Positions 1 to 12,119 of a stretch of 64,000 bases of DNA are shown piece after piece. Below the pieces are notes generated by a model, which did no database searches, was not told the DNA's origin, and saw only the letters and a program-made list of their open reading frames with translations. Numbering within the stretch: position 1 is the first letter of the stretch; each line of letters begins with the position of its first letter. The stretch comes from Anaeramoeba flamelloides (Eukaryota > Metamonada > Anaeramoebidae): assembly GCA_027625915.1 (NCBI GenBank), contig JANTQA010000033.1:9424001-9488000 (forward strand). Reading direction: 5' to 3'. The position numbers and the translations under genes were made by a program.

Positions 1-2
1 GG

Positions 3-269
3 AAAGACGATTATGACGAACAGAAAAATGATGACGATAATGACGAAAATGAAGAGCAAAAATTATTAAATTATCAAAAAATGGTAAAATGCTTTATTTG
101 CGATCGAAATCTGAAAAGTGTTATTTTAAAAAATTGCCATCATACTTTTTGTAACGATTGTATTAATGAACGATTGCGTTTAAGATTGCGCAGCTGTCCA
201 TTATGCTCAACAAAATTTACGAAGGAAGATATAAAACCTTTTTTTCTGAATAGCGAACACAAATATTAA
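3..269 (+). CDS. RING-finger protein, 3' end (probable E3 ubiquitin ligase), partial
   Basis: The reading frame is open from the left edge of the window to a TAA at 267-269, so the 5' part lies outside. The visible 88 residues begin with an acidic Asp/Glu/Asn linker of about 25 residues, followed by a RING finger: Cys-x2-Cys (CFIC), then C-x-H (CHH), C-x2-C (CNDC) and a final CPLC pair. This is the C3HC4 zinc-binding layout. RING proteins of this kind usually recruit a ubiquitin-loaded E2 and act as E3 ligases; that role is known for the family, and the substrate here is unknown. The RING sits almost at the C terminus, with only about 20 residues after it. I would not start the protein at the internal Met at 81, because the frame continues upstream without a stop. 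Confidence 0.85.
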   Translation, partial: KDDYDEQKNDDDNDENEEQKLLNYQKMVKCFICDRNLKSVILKNCHHTFCNDCINERLRLRLRSCPLCSTKFTKEDIKPFFLNSEHKY

Positions 270-1172
270 TTGATTGATATCAAATAGTTTCAGAATATCG
301 TTTTTTGTCGAAAATGAAAATTATTAATCTGTTTTTTTTTTTTTATTATAAAATATTTTGTATTTGAATCAACGCATCTATATTAATATCAAAATTAGAC
401 TGATATGTTTTTTTATATATACTACTTGATTTAGATACCTATTTTGAAATATTATCTGTAAAAAAACAGAAATTTAAAAAGCTAATAATTTTCCTTCTAT
501 CTCCAAATTAATTTTAAATTCATATTTTTAGTTTAAACACATAAATAAATTCACTTTTTTAATAAATTTACTTGTCACTTTGTTTTTTTTTTTTCAAAAA
601 TTCGATTAAAAAGCCAAGCCATTTCCTAAAAAGCATAGCAAATGCGTTTTTAAAAATTGTTTTTATGAAACTCAATTCTAATTAAACTATTTAAAGAGCC
701 TGCATTGTTAATTATTCCTCATTTATTGAATCTTAATAAAAAACCTAATTTGTTTTGAAGAAACTCAGAACACAAATGATGGATTTACAAGTTTGTGCTC
801 TCGGTCTCTCTTGTTTTGGTTTAGACACAATCGCCTTGTTGTGATTTAAGTTTGGTATTGAAGAACAAACAACAAATAAGATTGTTCGTAGTGATATAAG
901 ATGACTTTGTGAGGATTTCGAAGAATGAGGATAAATATCATCTTAACACAAAAAGAATATCATTATTTAGGGTTTAGAGGGTGACTCAAGAATAATACTA
1001 ACCATCAAGCTTAAAACCAGGACATTTTTAAATGATCAGAAAAATGGAATGTTCTGAGGTTTGAAAATTTTCTAGTTTTTAGGTTTGACAATAAGTCTTG
1101 AATAATTGATTTATTTTTCTTGTTTTTTTAAAACAAAGTTATATTTGTAAAGTTATATGTTCATTCAAACAA
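270..1172. other. Non-coding stretch, nothing recognised
   Basis: Intergenic DNA rich in A and T tracts between the RING gene and the next minus-strand exon. I see no open frame of useful length, no hairpin family member and no tRNA-like boxes. The first part presumably carries the 3' UTR of the RING gene. Confidence 0.5.
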
Positions 1173-1415
1173 TCAGAAATTACAAAAAGTGAGATTTCCT
1201 AAAAGTAAGAATTCTTTTGCAAATTTTTCGTTGTCGTTTTTTGATCCAAAAACCAAACCAAAAAAGAGATGCGGATCTTTTGACTGAAAATTAATTACAA
1301 AACAAGAGTTTTCTATTTTGACAAAAGAGAACTCATTTCTCAAAAGTTGTTCAAGGAGTTTCTCAATTTCGGATTTCATGGTAAAGTTGGTTAAATTAAG
1401 CATTCTTTTAGCTCT
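1173..1415 (-). CDS. Unidentified small protein, terminal exon
   Basis: On the minus strand a pyrimidine tract ending in CCAG (about 1416-1428) is followed by an 80-codon open exon ending in TAA at 1173. The acceptor and the open frame support a real 3' exon; the upstream exon is not resolved. A possible donor at 1454 would make a 39-nt intron. The product has a helical N-terminal half and a strand-rich second half containing LFFGLVFGSKNDNEKFAKEF. That segment resembles the last strand and helix of PH-fold EVH1/WH1 or Dcp1-like domains, which bind proline-rich or decapping partners. The resemblance is weak and I do not assign a family. The gene points away from the plus-strand gene beginning at 1705, so the roughly 250 bp between them may be a shared promoter region. 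Confidence 0.4.
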   Translation of the reverse strand, partial: RAKRMLNLTNFTMKSEIEKLLEQLLRNEFSFVKIENSCFVINFQSKDPHLFFGLVFGSKNDNEKFAKEFLLLGNLTFCNF

Positions 1416-1704
1416 CTGGAAAAAAAAAGTTTCATAGATTGTCTTGATCTTTACAACACTCAATTCTGTTGTAAATAAACAAAATTGTCTTTAACTTCAA
1501 TTTTGTCTGACTTTTAAATTGGCAAAAAAAAAATTGGCTGTTCTTTTTGAATTCTCAAAAAAATATTTCGCTTTGTAAAAATAAAAATTCGATAAAGGAT
1601 TAGAAAGTGAATTTAAGAACTGTTGATTTGAAAATTAAGTGTGAATTATTTTTCGATTAGGATTTATTTTTTCAAGTTTTTGTTCAAATTGAATTGCTTT
1701 TGGA

Positions 1705-3267
1705 ATGGCCTTCCATTTAGCACAACGAAAAATAGAAACATTTAAGAAAAGCGGGAACCCTGTGAACGGGTTCACAAAGCTTTATAGTTTTATTGGTTTG
1801 AATTTCTATCTCTTCTTTCTCCTAAATTCTTGGTTCAATTCAAAATGTTTTCTTTTTGTTTCCAATTTTTTCAACATTTAAAGAAACACTTAGCAAAGAA
1901 GAACAACTTCAAATTTATCACAGCTGCGCACCACTTTTTTTACCGCTTCTTTTCTATGCTTTGCATGGTATTATTCCAAAGAAAAAGAGTAATCTATCCT
2001 TATCACGAAAAACCTGAAAAAAAAAAAAAAAAAAAAAAACATTTACAAATCCTAAAAACAATTTTTTTTTATTCTTTCTTGTGTTTTTTGTTCAACTAAA
2101 GAAAAAAAAAAACAACCAAAACTTTCGGAAATGAATATACTTTTGACAATTTTTGAAGGGGTAATAACAGCAAATAAGGAAATAATAATTTCAAGAGCAG
2201 AGGATTTGTCGATTGGTAAATATTTTTTTTTTTTCGATTTAATTTTATTATGGCATAACTACCTTTCTCAAATTTGGAAAAATTCTCAGCCTATTGATTT
2301 TCTACCAAAAATGAAACCACAACCAAAAATATACAAACAAAAAACGAAAAAACTTCAAAAGTTAATCAATTAGAATTTTTGTGTAGCCTTGAACAGACTC
2401 CACAAATCCGAAAAAAGGGATTCATTATCTTGCTGCATTTCCTGAACCACTTGGACGAATTGATTGATGACAACCATAGAGCCCTCCTTGCAAGGGCAAT
2501 AAATTTGGATCCTTTTCTTGTAGACTATCCAACAAATTCAATTCAACTTTTACACGAGCCACTTTCGAGTAAGTGATTTTCGATTTGTGACATTTTTGGT
2601 GATCTCTGTCACTTTTCTTTACTCACAACAAACACTCCAATTTGTTTTTAAAGTTTTGCTTCCAAAAATGATGACAAAACAGTTTTTAATAAAGTCCTGA
2701 AAATAGATCTATTCAAATTTGACATCTATTTTCGAGACACTTTAAAAGAACTTTTTGTCACATCTTTTTAACTAACTTTTCGTTTTTGAAACCTGAGACT
2801 TAACATTTTTATTTTTCTTCATTTTTCATTTATTTCTTTGGAAAAAGCCAAACTAGAAAATATCCCCAAAAGCCGTCTTGCTAAATCCCCAAATACAAAA
2901 AAAGAAAAAATTGAACTTTTTAATATTTTCTTCCAATTTATCACAAAATTGAAAAACAAACAAAAACCAATTTTTATCAATACTTTTTTCAGATGCTTTT
3001 TACCAACATGTTATCCAAAGGTTGCAAAAAATATCAAGCTTATTGATCAAAATTCAGGTTTGTGATTTATATTTTTGAATATTCTTTTTTCAAAACCATA
3101 TTTAGATGTCACTTTGTCAGGATTGGTATATTTTTTAAATAATTGTTATCTCGTTTGGTTTTAAAATTAACCCTACTAACTGTACTGTTTTTTCTCAGAA
3201 ACAAAGAATGAAAAAAAGTGCAAAAATAAAAAAAAAAAAAAAGAATGAATTCGTTCAAAGTAAATGA
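1705..3267 (+). CDS. Seven-exon gene, unidentified helical protein (weakly hyccin-like)
   Basis: Exons 1705-1795, 1884-1988, 2102-2215, 2374-2568, 2848-3057, 3106-3125 and 3199-3267 join with matching phases to give 267 residues. Introns are 48-279 nt with GT-AG ends; the last intron has a CTAAC branch-point-like box before a pyrimidine tract. The product is mainly alpha-helical, with a Lys run around residues 64-70 encoded across the exon 2/3 junction and a Lys-rich C terminus. No catalytic motif is visible. The order LPLLFYALHG, a middle helix pair, then a segment with FFRCFLPTCYP and LSGL is reminiscent of hyccin (FAM126), the PI4KA-complex scaffold. This is only a by-eye resemblance and could be wrong. 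The start is the first ATG of exon 1. The 20-nt exon 6 is uncertain; without its 3' intron the frame would end at 3164. Confidence 0.5.
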
Positions 3268-4389
3268 TAATTTTGTTTGAGAATATTATAAATGATCGAA
3301 AAAGTAAAAAACAAGATTTTGGTAAATTCTCTTAAGTGATTGGAATTTGTTTGAAACTAAAATTTTTTGTTTGTTTCAAAGAAAAATAGAATAAAAAATG
3401 GATCAGCCAAGATTAAAATTTTCGATTCTGTTTTCTTCTGTTTGAAAATAATTTGTTATTTTTGTTAAAGAAACGAATGTTTGGATGGATTTATTCTATT
3501 TAATGAGTTAGTCAGTAAAGTAGGGACTTTTTTTTTAAAAATCAAACAATTTTTTTCTCTCATTTTCAATTTTTCATATTTTTTCATTAGGTAATAATTC
3601 CTCTTATCTTTCAAATATTTCAAAACTAAATCCAATACTTAAAAAGATGTGTTGTTATAGTTTTTGTTGATGACGAGTTTTGGTGATTCTTTTTATTGTC
3701 TCTGTTTGAAAAATTATTTTCTTTTTGCATTTTTATATTTGTCAAAAATTACTTTTGATTTTTAAAAAGTTTGTAATTTGACAAATAAATTTGAAAATAA
3801 AATTATGGTTAAATAAAAGACTCAAAATGATTTCTGCTAAGATGAAATTAACTTGGTATATAAAAATGAATTATTTCAGATATCTAAGAATACAAATTAT
3901 TGAATATTTTTTGAGATTTGTGAATTGGATTTATTTTTACAATAAAACCCCTTTAATTAATATTTTGAAGAACTGATAGATCTGGTATTTTGATTCTTAT
4001 AATTCTCGTAGTATTTTATCTAATAAAATCAAATATAAAATTTTATCAAAATTGGATTCATTATTAAAGAATTTCCAAAAAAACGAGTGTAGGTACAATT
4101 AAATTTTCAAAATTTTAAACCTCACATAAATTGCAGAAATCGCAGAAATTACAGAAACCACAAAAACACCTTTTTTTTCATCAAATATTTTTTCTACAGG
4201 TATCAAATTAAGTTCTATTGATAAAATAAAGAAGATTTACTAATGTTAATACCTTGAATCTATTATTTTTCAGAACAAATCACACAAAAAACTCACAGAA
4301 ACCAAAGCAATCACAGAAATTACAGAAATCACAGAAATCAACGAAACTAAAGCATGATCATAATTTTTTGAGTTTTTTTGGTTCTGTCA
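3268..4389. other. Non-coding, nothing firmly recognised
   Basis: AT-rich DNA after the unidentified gene. Between about 4130 and 4350 there are several short tandem copies of an ACAGAAA/TCACAGAAAT-like word, visible as a low-complexity Lys/Gln/Ser-coding stretch, but I see no supported exon. Confidence 0.4.
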
Positions 4390-4560
4390 AGGCTTATAAT
4401 CCCTGGAGAATGAAAAAAAGAGATTATCTCGTGTTTGGAGTAAGATCATGTTAATATGGTTCTTAACTGATCGATTCTCAACTTAGTATGGTGGTTTAAT
4501 TGTGGCTCAAAAAAGGCAATTTTTTTTTTTTTTTTTTCCATTAAAGAGTGGGTACTAAAA
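4390..4560 (+). repeat. Single end of the inverted-repeat family seen at 62.1-63.2 kb
   Basis: The stretch starting AGGCTTATAATCCCTG and running through TCTCAACTTA and GGCTCAAAAAAGG matches, with many substitutions, the arm of the inverted-repeat element at 62110-63179 in the same order. It therefore looks like an older, solo copy of that element's end. No second arm is visible nearby. Confidence 0.5.
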
Positions 4561-4825
4561 GTCCACCTGTTTGCCCGAATCCCTAATTTGAATTAGAGAT
4601 ATTGTTGAACCAAGTGAGAGCTGGTCATTTCTCCCAAAAATTGGATCCGCTCCATAAATTGAGAGGGATTTTGTTCCAATTCCGTTCAGTTTTATAATAG
4701 TCAAAAAGATTCAATTCGGTAAAACGATTTCCTCAAAGAATTAGTGGTTCTAAGAAGCATAAGCCCGATTTTTAATTAAAATTACACCGTGGTGGCTATT
4801 TGAGAAAATGGTAAACAATAAGAAA

Positions 4826-4902
4826 TAATGGTTAAGGGAATAGAACCCCGGCCTTCAGATTGTACACTGGGTTGTGTTGCCACTTGCCCATACCGGTTCT
4901 CC
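4826..4902 (-). ncRNA. tRNA-like locus with A-box and B-box (tRNA pseudogene or SINE head)
   Basis: Read on the minus strand, TGGGCAAGTGG (4890-4880) fits the pol III A-box pattern TGGCNNAGTGG with one mismatch. GGTTCTATTCC (4847-4837) fits the B-box GGTTCGANTCC with one mismatch. The two boxes are separated by 32 nt, as in tRNA genes. I could not pair a proper acceptor stem around them, and the anticodon arm is poor, so a functional tRNA is unlikely. A tRNA-derived SINE head or a decayed tRNA gene is the better reading. It follows directly after the solo repeat end at 4390-4560. Confidence 0.35.
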
Positions 4903-5399
4903 AAAAGGGCAATTTTTTGAAAATTTTTCTGTTTTTTTCCGAAATCCGAATTGCAGAGTGTAAGGTTAATATATTGGTTTGAAAGTTAATAAAAAAAAAA
5001 TGATTTTTGGGTTTTAAATTGAAATTTTGATTTCCCTTTTACTCAATTACCTAAAAGAAAAATAAAATTTTAAAAAATTTTTTATTAAACCACAAAATTG
5101 ACTTATGCTTAATTCAGTAATCAAAAATATAATATAAACCGTTCTTAATTTAATTATAACTCAATAATTAAAAAAATCATTGAAAAACTAAACAAAAAGG
5201 GTAGTATAATAATTATTTTTACAAAATATTTTACAGATTTCATAAGAGAAATTTTATTTCCTTAGAGATTTCATGGGAATACATTTTTGTGATATAATTA
5301 TTATCAATGTTTTTGTATAAGAAATAAAAAAAAAAATATTGAATTTAAAAATTTGTAATTGAAACTCCCAACACAATATCAATTCCTTGATGTTTTTTT

Positions 5400-7435
5400 T
5401 TTTTTTTTTTTTGGTAATTGGTGGAGATTTTAATATTAATAGAACCAAATTCAAAATAATAAAAAATTAATAATAATAAACCAAACTAATAATAATAATA
5501 ATAATAATAAAACTTTCCACAAAATGACAAAAAATATTTAATGAATACAAGTTGCCACAATATATTAGAGAAATTAATTTTTTATTAGTTCAAAATGAGA
5601 TATTAAAAAATCATATATAGTAAAAATCATTATTTCTTCAAAAAAATTGATTTTTACTTTTTTTTAAAGTTCAAGTAAAAAAAAAAAAATTCAAAAATAT
5701 CAAAAAAACAAATTTTTCCAAAAGAAAGGGTTGTTTTTAATATTAATCAAGAAAATCAAGAGTTATTTAATTTAATTAAAAATTTGTTTATTGACAAAAA
5801 ATTAATTTATAAAATTAAAAAAATTAATTCAAAAAAATGATATAAATTAAAATCAAATCAACATTGAATTTAAATTTAATTTAAAATATTGGAAATTAAT
5901 TAATAAAATTAGGAAATCTTCAACAAAAATTATTTTTAATAATAAAAATTTAGAAAACACTTATTTTAATTATTTTCAAGAGATTAGTGAAAAACCTGAA
6001 ATAAAAATTATAAAATTAATAAAAGAATAATATTTTGAAAAAATTGATACAATAAATCTTATTGAAACTAAAGATGTCTTTCCACTTGGAAACATTTTAA
6101 TGTTTTAATAAAATATCAAAAAGTAAATCTGTTAAAAGGTTTTGACAAGATAAACTTTTATAAAATTGAACCAAAAAAGAAGAATAATGAAAAAGAATAT
6201 TTTATTTTTTTTAAAAAGAATTCAACCAACTTTTTTTATACTGGATCGATAATACAAATGAAAAAAATAATTAATTTTATTAAAGAAAGAAAGATTTTAT
6301 TTATACATAAGGCTGAGAATGAGAGAATCCCCTTAAATTACATTCGTCGATTTTTTCTATTATTTATTTTTATAAGAATTGAAGAATCTTGTAATCTAGT
6401 ATCAAATTTTCAATTTAGATTTTTTTTAAAAATAGTAGATATAATAGCAGTTCTAAATTTATTTTTTGAACTCAAAAAACTCAAAAAGAAATATAAAAAT
6501 AAAGAACTCTTTATAGTCACGATTGATATTAAATTTTTTTTTGATAGAATTAGCCTAATTTTAGTGCACTATGCTCTCAATAAATATATTAGAAATGAAA
6601 AAATAAAAATATGGTTCAAAATCTATTATAAAAAAGTTGGATTATGGGTTTATCAACGAGATCTGTTATCAACTATATAATTTGGGTTTATTATTCATTT
6701 TTTATTTGAAGAAAAAATCGATTAAAACATGTTCACATTTTTTGCATATGATTTGATTTTAATAATGGAATGGCTGATATCAGGAATTGATAAAAAAATT
6801 AATGATAATATATAAAAGTATTCAAGAATTTGGAATGAATACCAATATTGATAAAACACTAAAATCAAATAATTTATCCAAAATAAAATAATTTAGGATT
6901 TTGATTGATAAAGAGAAACATATAAAAAAAAATAATTATAAAATAAAAAATAATTTTAAAAAAATCAAAATTATTATAATTCAAAAAAAAAAACTTGATA
7001 ATAAGTAAAATTACAAATGTTCAAATCTATATGTATTAGCCAATAATTCTATGTACTGGCCATTTTTAAATTTAACTCAAAAATGATTTTTAACTCAATT
7101 GATGTCTGGATAAATAAAAAAAGTAATAAAATTTTCAAAAATTAATCCACATTCTCCAAGAATAATTCAACAAACCGAAGTAAACCATGACCAAGTCAGA
7201 ATTCCAATCTATAAAAGGGGATATAAACCCCCCCAAAAAAATATAAAACTTCTGAGTTTTAAACACATTCCAGACAAATTAACATTTTCAAAAAAAAATA
7301 TGAAAATATTAATTCGAAATTTGAAAACTTAAAATTATTAAATAAAAATAAAAATGATTTTAGAGAAAATTTAAGAATAAATAGTTCTGGACGAAAAGGC
7401 CGAGAATATTTAAAAATTATAAAGATATAATAATA
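5400..7435 (+). mobile_element. Worn non-LTR retrotransposon (LINE), reverse transcriptase region to 3' end
   Basis: The clearest part is an open stretch at 6258-6680 with reverse transcriptase features: NYIRRF (the usual NYRPI block), then VTIDIKFFFDRI (the iDi-x-kaFD-x-I block with the first catalytic Asp). Downstream, FAYDLILIM around 6740-6770 is the palm motif with the first Asp of the usual FADD changed to Tyr. It is followed by a GMNTNIDKT-like segment matching the usual gl-x-iN-x2-Kt block. The reading frame ends near 7430 with SGRKGREYL, which recurs at the 3' end of another copy at 47.2 kb. Many stops and frame changes make it inactive. The copy is plus-strand and is followed within 50 bp by the palindrome cluster at 7478. 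The exact 5' limit is not visible; 5400 is a rough estimate. Confidence 0.75.
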
Positions 7436-7477
7436 ATACCAATAAACAGCTGTGTTGTCAAGTGCCGTCAAGTGCCT

Positions 7478-7631
7478 AGGTTTTCTTGAGGTTTTCTGTT
7501 TATTTGTGAAGTGTTCTAGTTTTTTTTTACTTTAGAAATAAACCGAAAATTTATTGGAATTTTCGGTTTATTTCTAAAGTAAAAAAAAACTAGAACACTT
7601 CACAAATAAACAGAAAACTCAAGAAAACCTA
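7478..7631. repeat. Long perfect-type hairpin repeat (arms about 74 bp, loop 6)
   Basis: The left arm begins AGGTTTTCTTGAGG and the right arm ends CTCAAGAAAACCT. The two arms are complementary over about 74 bp with a single-base bulge, around the loop TATTGG at 7552-7557. The inner part (ACTTTAGAAATAAACCGAAAAT and its complement) recurs at 47.36 kb. The block GTCAAGTGCCGTCAAGTGCC just before it recurs at 41.40 kb. Transcribed from either strand it would form a long double-stranded RNA. Confidence 0.85.
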
Positions 7632-7637
7632 ACGGCG

Positions 7638-7817
7638 CTTTCCCAGAATTTAAAAGGATTGAGTAAAATCAAAAGATTTTTCTCCATTCTTTTAAATTCC
7701 CGAAAATGCTACTGTATAGTATCGTGGGGTGTCGTAGAGTGTCCTAGCATTTCCAGAATTCAAAAGAATAGAGTTAAATCAAAGATTTTACTCAATTATT
7801 TTGAATTTTGGAAAACC
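7638..7817. repeat. Two copies of palindromic unit P1
   Basis: Each unit reads TTCCAGAATTTAAAAGAAT..GAGTAAAATC and then its reverse complement ending in GGAAAA, with about 28-30 bp arms and a loop of a few bases. Copies lie at about 7640-7708 and 7744-7817. The 35 bp between them holds GTGTCGTAGAGTGTCCTAG, a spacer related to the AGTGCC words at other clusters. Confidence 0.8.
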
Positions 7818-8282
7818 TGATGACAATAAGAGGTAATTAATTTCCACCCTTCAAAACAAATAAAAAAAAAATCATTTTTTTTTAAAATTCATAAAATGTA
7901 AAAAAAAATTATGTTTTGGAAGGATCGTTTGGAGTCGGGAAAATTTTTTTCATTTAGTAAAAAAAAATGAAAAGTAAAAATTTTTATTTCTCTGAAATAC
8001 AACTGCTCTAATTTGTGTTATTTTTTCTCTTTATTTGGCAAATTCTGATATAAATAAATATAAATAAAACTTTTTAAAAATTTAGATAATAATCAACAAA
8101 GGTCTATCTCTTGATAAGTTAAATTAATTTAAAATTGTTGAAACCAAATATGCAAAAATATTTTAATAAAATCATTAATTTAATTGTTAAAATTAATATA
8201 TCTAAAATTGACAAATCTTTTCAATTTTGATTTCTTTTTTTTAAAAAAATAACAAAAATAAAAAAAAAAAAAAAAAAAATAG
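7818..8282. other. Upstream region of the RapGAP gene; possible first exon
   Basis: AT-rich DNA in front of the GAP gene. An ATG at 8150 opens 26 codons in the same frame as the large GAP exon but stops at 8228. I could not find a convincing donor, so it is only a candidate first exon. Confidence 0.35.
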
Positions 8283-11200
8283 AATTTGGATTTAAAACAC
8301 ATTGCCCAATAATACTACAATCAATTTTCATAGAAAACATTCTTGACTGGATTAATGAAGAAAAGATTTGCAAATGGTTATTTTCAACAGAATTCCGAGT
8401 CAAGATACTCTTAGGGATATTTGAACAAGCAATTTTACTACCATTGACTGAATCAAAAACCATTCTATCGATAATTGATCTTTATAGTAGTTGGATAACT
8501 ACGAATCACTGCCCCGAATTAATTTTAAACCAATTTCAATTTTATATTAAACAAATCAATACACAATTAATTGAAAGATTAAAAAAATTACCAAATAACG
8601 AAAATGAGAATTTTGGATTAATTAAAATGACAAGAATTATTTTAGAATTTATTGAATCGCTTTGTCAACAAAAAAAATATTATTTATCAAAAAATAATTT
8701 TCATTTTTTGATTGAGGAATTAATAAATGTGATCACAATTATTTTAAATTCAAATCAGGAAAAGTATATTAATTCAGTTTCAGAATATTATTTTGGGAGG
8801 TTACTCAATATTTGGATCCATTCAAGATCAACATCAAGATACTATTCTAATTTAATTCATAGTTTATTTGAAAAATATAAAAATGATTTTTCATGTGTAA
8901 TTCAATGGAAAAAAACTCTGATAAAATTTACAATAATGATTCATAATTGTTTAATTAATATTCAAACACCCTTTTTAAATGAAAGAATTAGTAAATCTTT
9001 AATGAGAGGGAAAGACCAACCATTAATTCTTGAACTGGATTTCTCACCCAATATTAATAAAAAAGACAAAAACTTTTTACCCGTGATTGGCCCACCAAGT
9101 GAATTAGAAACAAAAATTCATTCCATAGGATTATTTGAATCCATTCTACCTTTTGATTTTACAATTGCTAGATTTTATTGGTCTAAAATGCTAAAATTAT
9201 TTGGCAATATTGATCATATTAAAGATGAGAAACTTTATCAAATTATTTTGGGCACATATTTGGAAGTTTCTGATTTAATAGATAAATTTGTTAAATACTA
9301 TTGCGAAAATGAAGATATGGCTGATTTAACAAACAATAACAACAACAACAACAATAATAATAACAATAACAATAGCAACAAAAACAATAATAATAACAAT
9401 ACCACTTTCAACAATAAGAATGATAACAATAATACAACTGAAAAGAAGAATAAAGAATTTAATCAAAATAATAATAATAATAATAATCCAATATTAATTA
9501 ACGAAATTAGCTTACCACCAAGAAATGAATTATTTTATCCAATTTTTTCGAAGGCATGTTTTGATAAAAAAAAAAATCATCGTGGTGGTTGTCCAATTGC
9601 ATTTGCAGGTATTTGTCATTTGTTATGCCAACCAAGTTCTTATAATTTATCTGATGAAGAATTAGCAAATTACTATTATTTAATTTGCTATGGGTTATCT
9701 TTAAAGAATGAAGAAATTGATAAAAACATTTTACGATATTGTCAGACATTATTTAGTTATTCATTCCGGGGATCTATTGGGCTATTAAATTATTTTATTG
9801 ATAGATTAAACGATTATTGCAGTGATGACAAAATTAATAGAATATATAAAATATCGTATCTGGATATAATTTATGGATTTTCATCCATATTGAATTTACA
9901 AGAACAATATCAAAATTTAGAAATATATAAATATGAATCATTTATTAACATTAATAACCAAAACATTGGGTTATTTATTGATTTTCAAAACAATGTCTTG
10001 AATGAAATCGAAAGAAGAGAATCAATTTTAAAAATAATCAATGAACAGAATTTTGTTGTAAATGAAAAAAATTTAAACGAATTACAAATGATTGATAAAA
10101 AAGAATATAATAATTGGCTCAATTTACTGAAGCAAGATACAAATTTTCAACAATTTAACGGCATTTCCACCTTAAATAATAACATGAGAGAGCAAATAAT
10201 TAATAACTTGATTATCTTATTATCAATTAATAAAAAAAATCTACTTTATACAGACTTTGCAAAGATTCAAACACTTTGGGTTTTATATTCCACGATTCTC
10301 ATTGAATTAAATTTACCTAAAAATGAAATTAATATTGATTTATTGAAAAAATGTATTCAAATATTTTATAAGCATTCATTTGCCAAAAATGAGTCTATTA
10401 ACGAAACCATTTATTTCATTTTTAATTCATTATCAAAATATTCACTGTTTATACATTCTTTAGATAATTCAATAATCATCGAATACATTTTATCACAATG
10501 CAAAGAAATTAATACAATATTAAAAAACACTGAACCATTGATCGAATTTGAACATTTAAAAAACGATAAAGAATTGAAACCCATCCCAGTTTCAATTTCA
10601 TATTCTTTATTATCAATGATCAATTTTATCATATCGATTCCCTCGTTATTGGAAATTGAAGATTTACAAAAATTGTTTTTTACCACCTTGTTTAAATGCT
10701 TTGGCCTTGATAAAACGGAAGACGAGATTGCACAGTCAATGGACTTTGCGAATTATTTATTATCATCTTCTCTGTCATTGCATAAACGATCTTTCAATTC
10801 CAAAGTTAGCCCCCTTAGCCCCAATAACAACAAGTCAACAAAGATGAGTAAAGGACTAAAATCACCAAAGTCTAACCGATCACCAAAACTGTCAAAATCT
10901 CCCATATCGGGCCGATCGCCAAAAATGTCACCTATTTCGCCTAAAAGCGCTAAAATGAAAAGAAAATCTTGGTCTTTAAAAAATTTTAGCTCGACTTTAA
11001 ATTTAATCTCCACAAAATCAACAGAAAAAAAACCACAAGAGAAAATACAATATATCAATAACGACAATTCAGAATTACTCGAACAGTTATTACAAAAAAT
11101 TGTCATCGAAACACATAAATTACATTTTCAAAATAATAAAGACCAAAAAGTGGATAATAGTAATAGTATTAAAAAAAAAAAAAAAAATAAAAATAAAAAC

Positions 11201-12067
11201 AAAAATAAAAACAATAATGATAATGAAGATAATGAAAATGATATTAATAAAAGTCTTGAAAGTTTAGTAAAAGATTCATCATCATCATCGTCGTCGTCGC
11301 AAATTTATCCTTATCATAGGGATTATGAATTATTAAAAGCATCGCAGATTGTGTTAACAAATCTATTAATATATTGGAAAAACATTACAGCTATAAAAAA
11401 TAATTCAAACATTAACAATATCTTTTTAGAAAACAGTCTGTCCTTTTTAAATAATAAAAATTTTAATGACAATCTTCAGGATTATATATTCATTGCCTTA
11501 ATCGATGGAACAATCATTTCTTTAAAAGAAATTTATACCGAGAAAAACATTAAAATACAATTAATAGTTCGAGATTTAACAGGAAAATGGGATTGGGAAA
11601 TAAAAAAATTTATAATTAATAATGAAGATGAATTAAACAAAATCAAATCAATTAATAAAAATAGTTCCGAAGAATTCTCTTTAAATGAACTTGAAAATCA
11701 ACTACTTAATCCAAATTTAGAACAAAACAATACTAATAATCAAATTGAAATTATGGATGAGAATAAGAATACAAATATTCAAATTGAAAAAGAACATGAA
11801 CAAGGACAGGGAAAGGAAATAAATCTAAATAATAATGAAGACGAAAGTTTATTAGAAATTCTAAATTTTATGAATCAACCAATGGATAAAAATAATGAAA
11901 TTGAAAATGAAAATAATATTGATAAAACTAATAAAGTATTATTTGAACAAATTTCTCAAAATTATAAAGAACAAAATAATGAAATTATCAACATTATTAA
12001 TAAGAAATCTAATAATTTTGAAGACCAAATAATCAATGAAAATAATAATTCTATGGAATTAACTGAA

Positions 12068-12119
<52 letters not shown>

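Noticed and set aside
8150-8230. In-frame TGA before the RapGAP exon as evidence for an altered genetic code
   Set aside because: A missing splice is simpler. A candidate exon elsewhere (63740) and one gene model (1705-3267) appear to end in TGA, and no in-frame TGA is needed in any well-supported exon.
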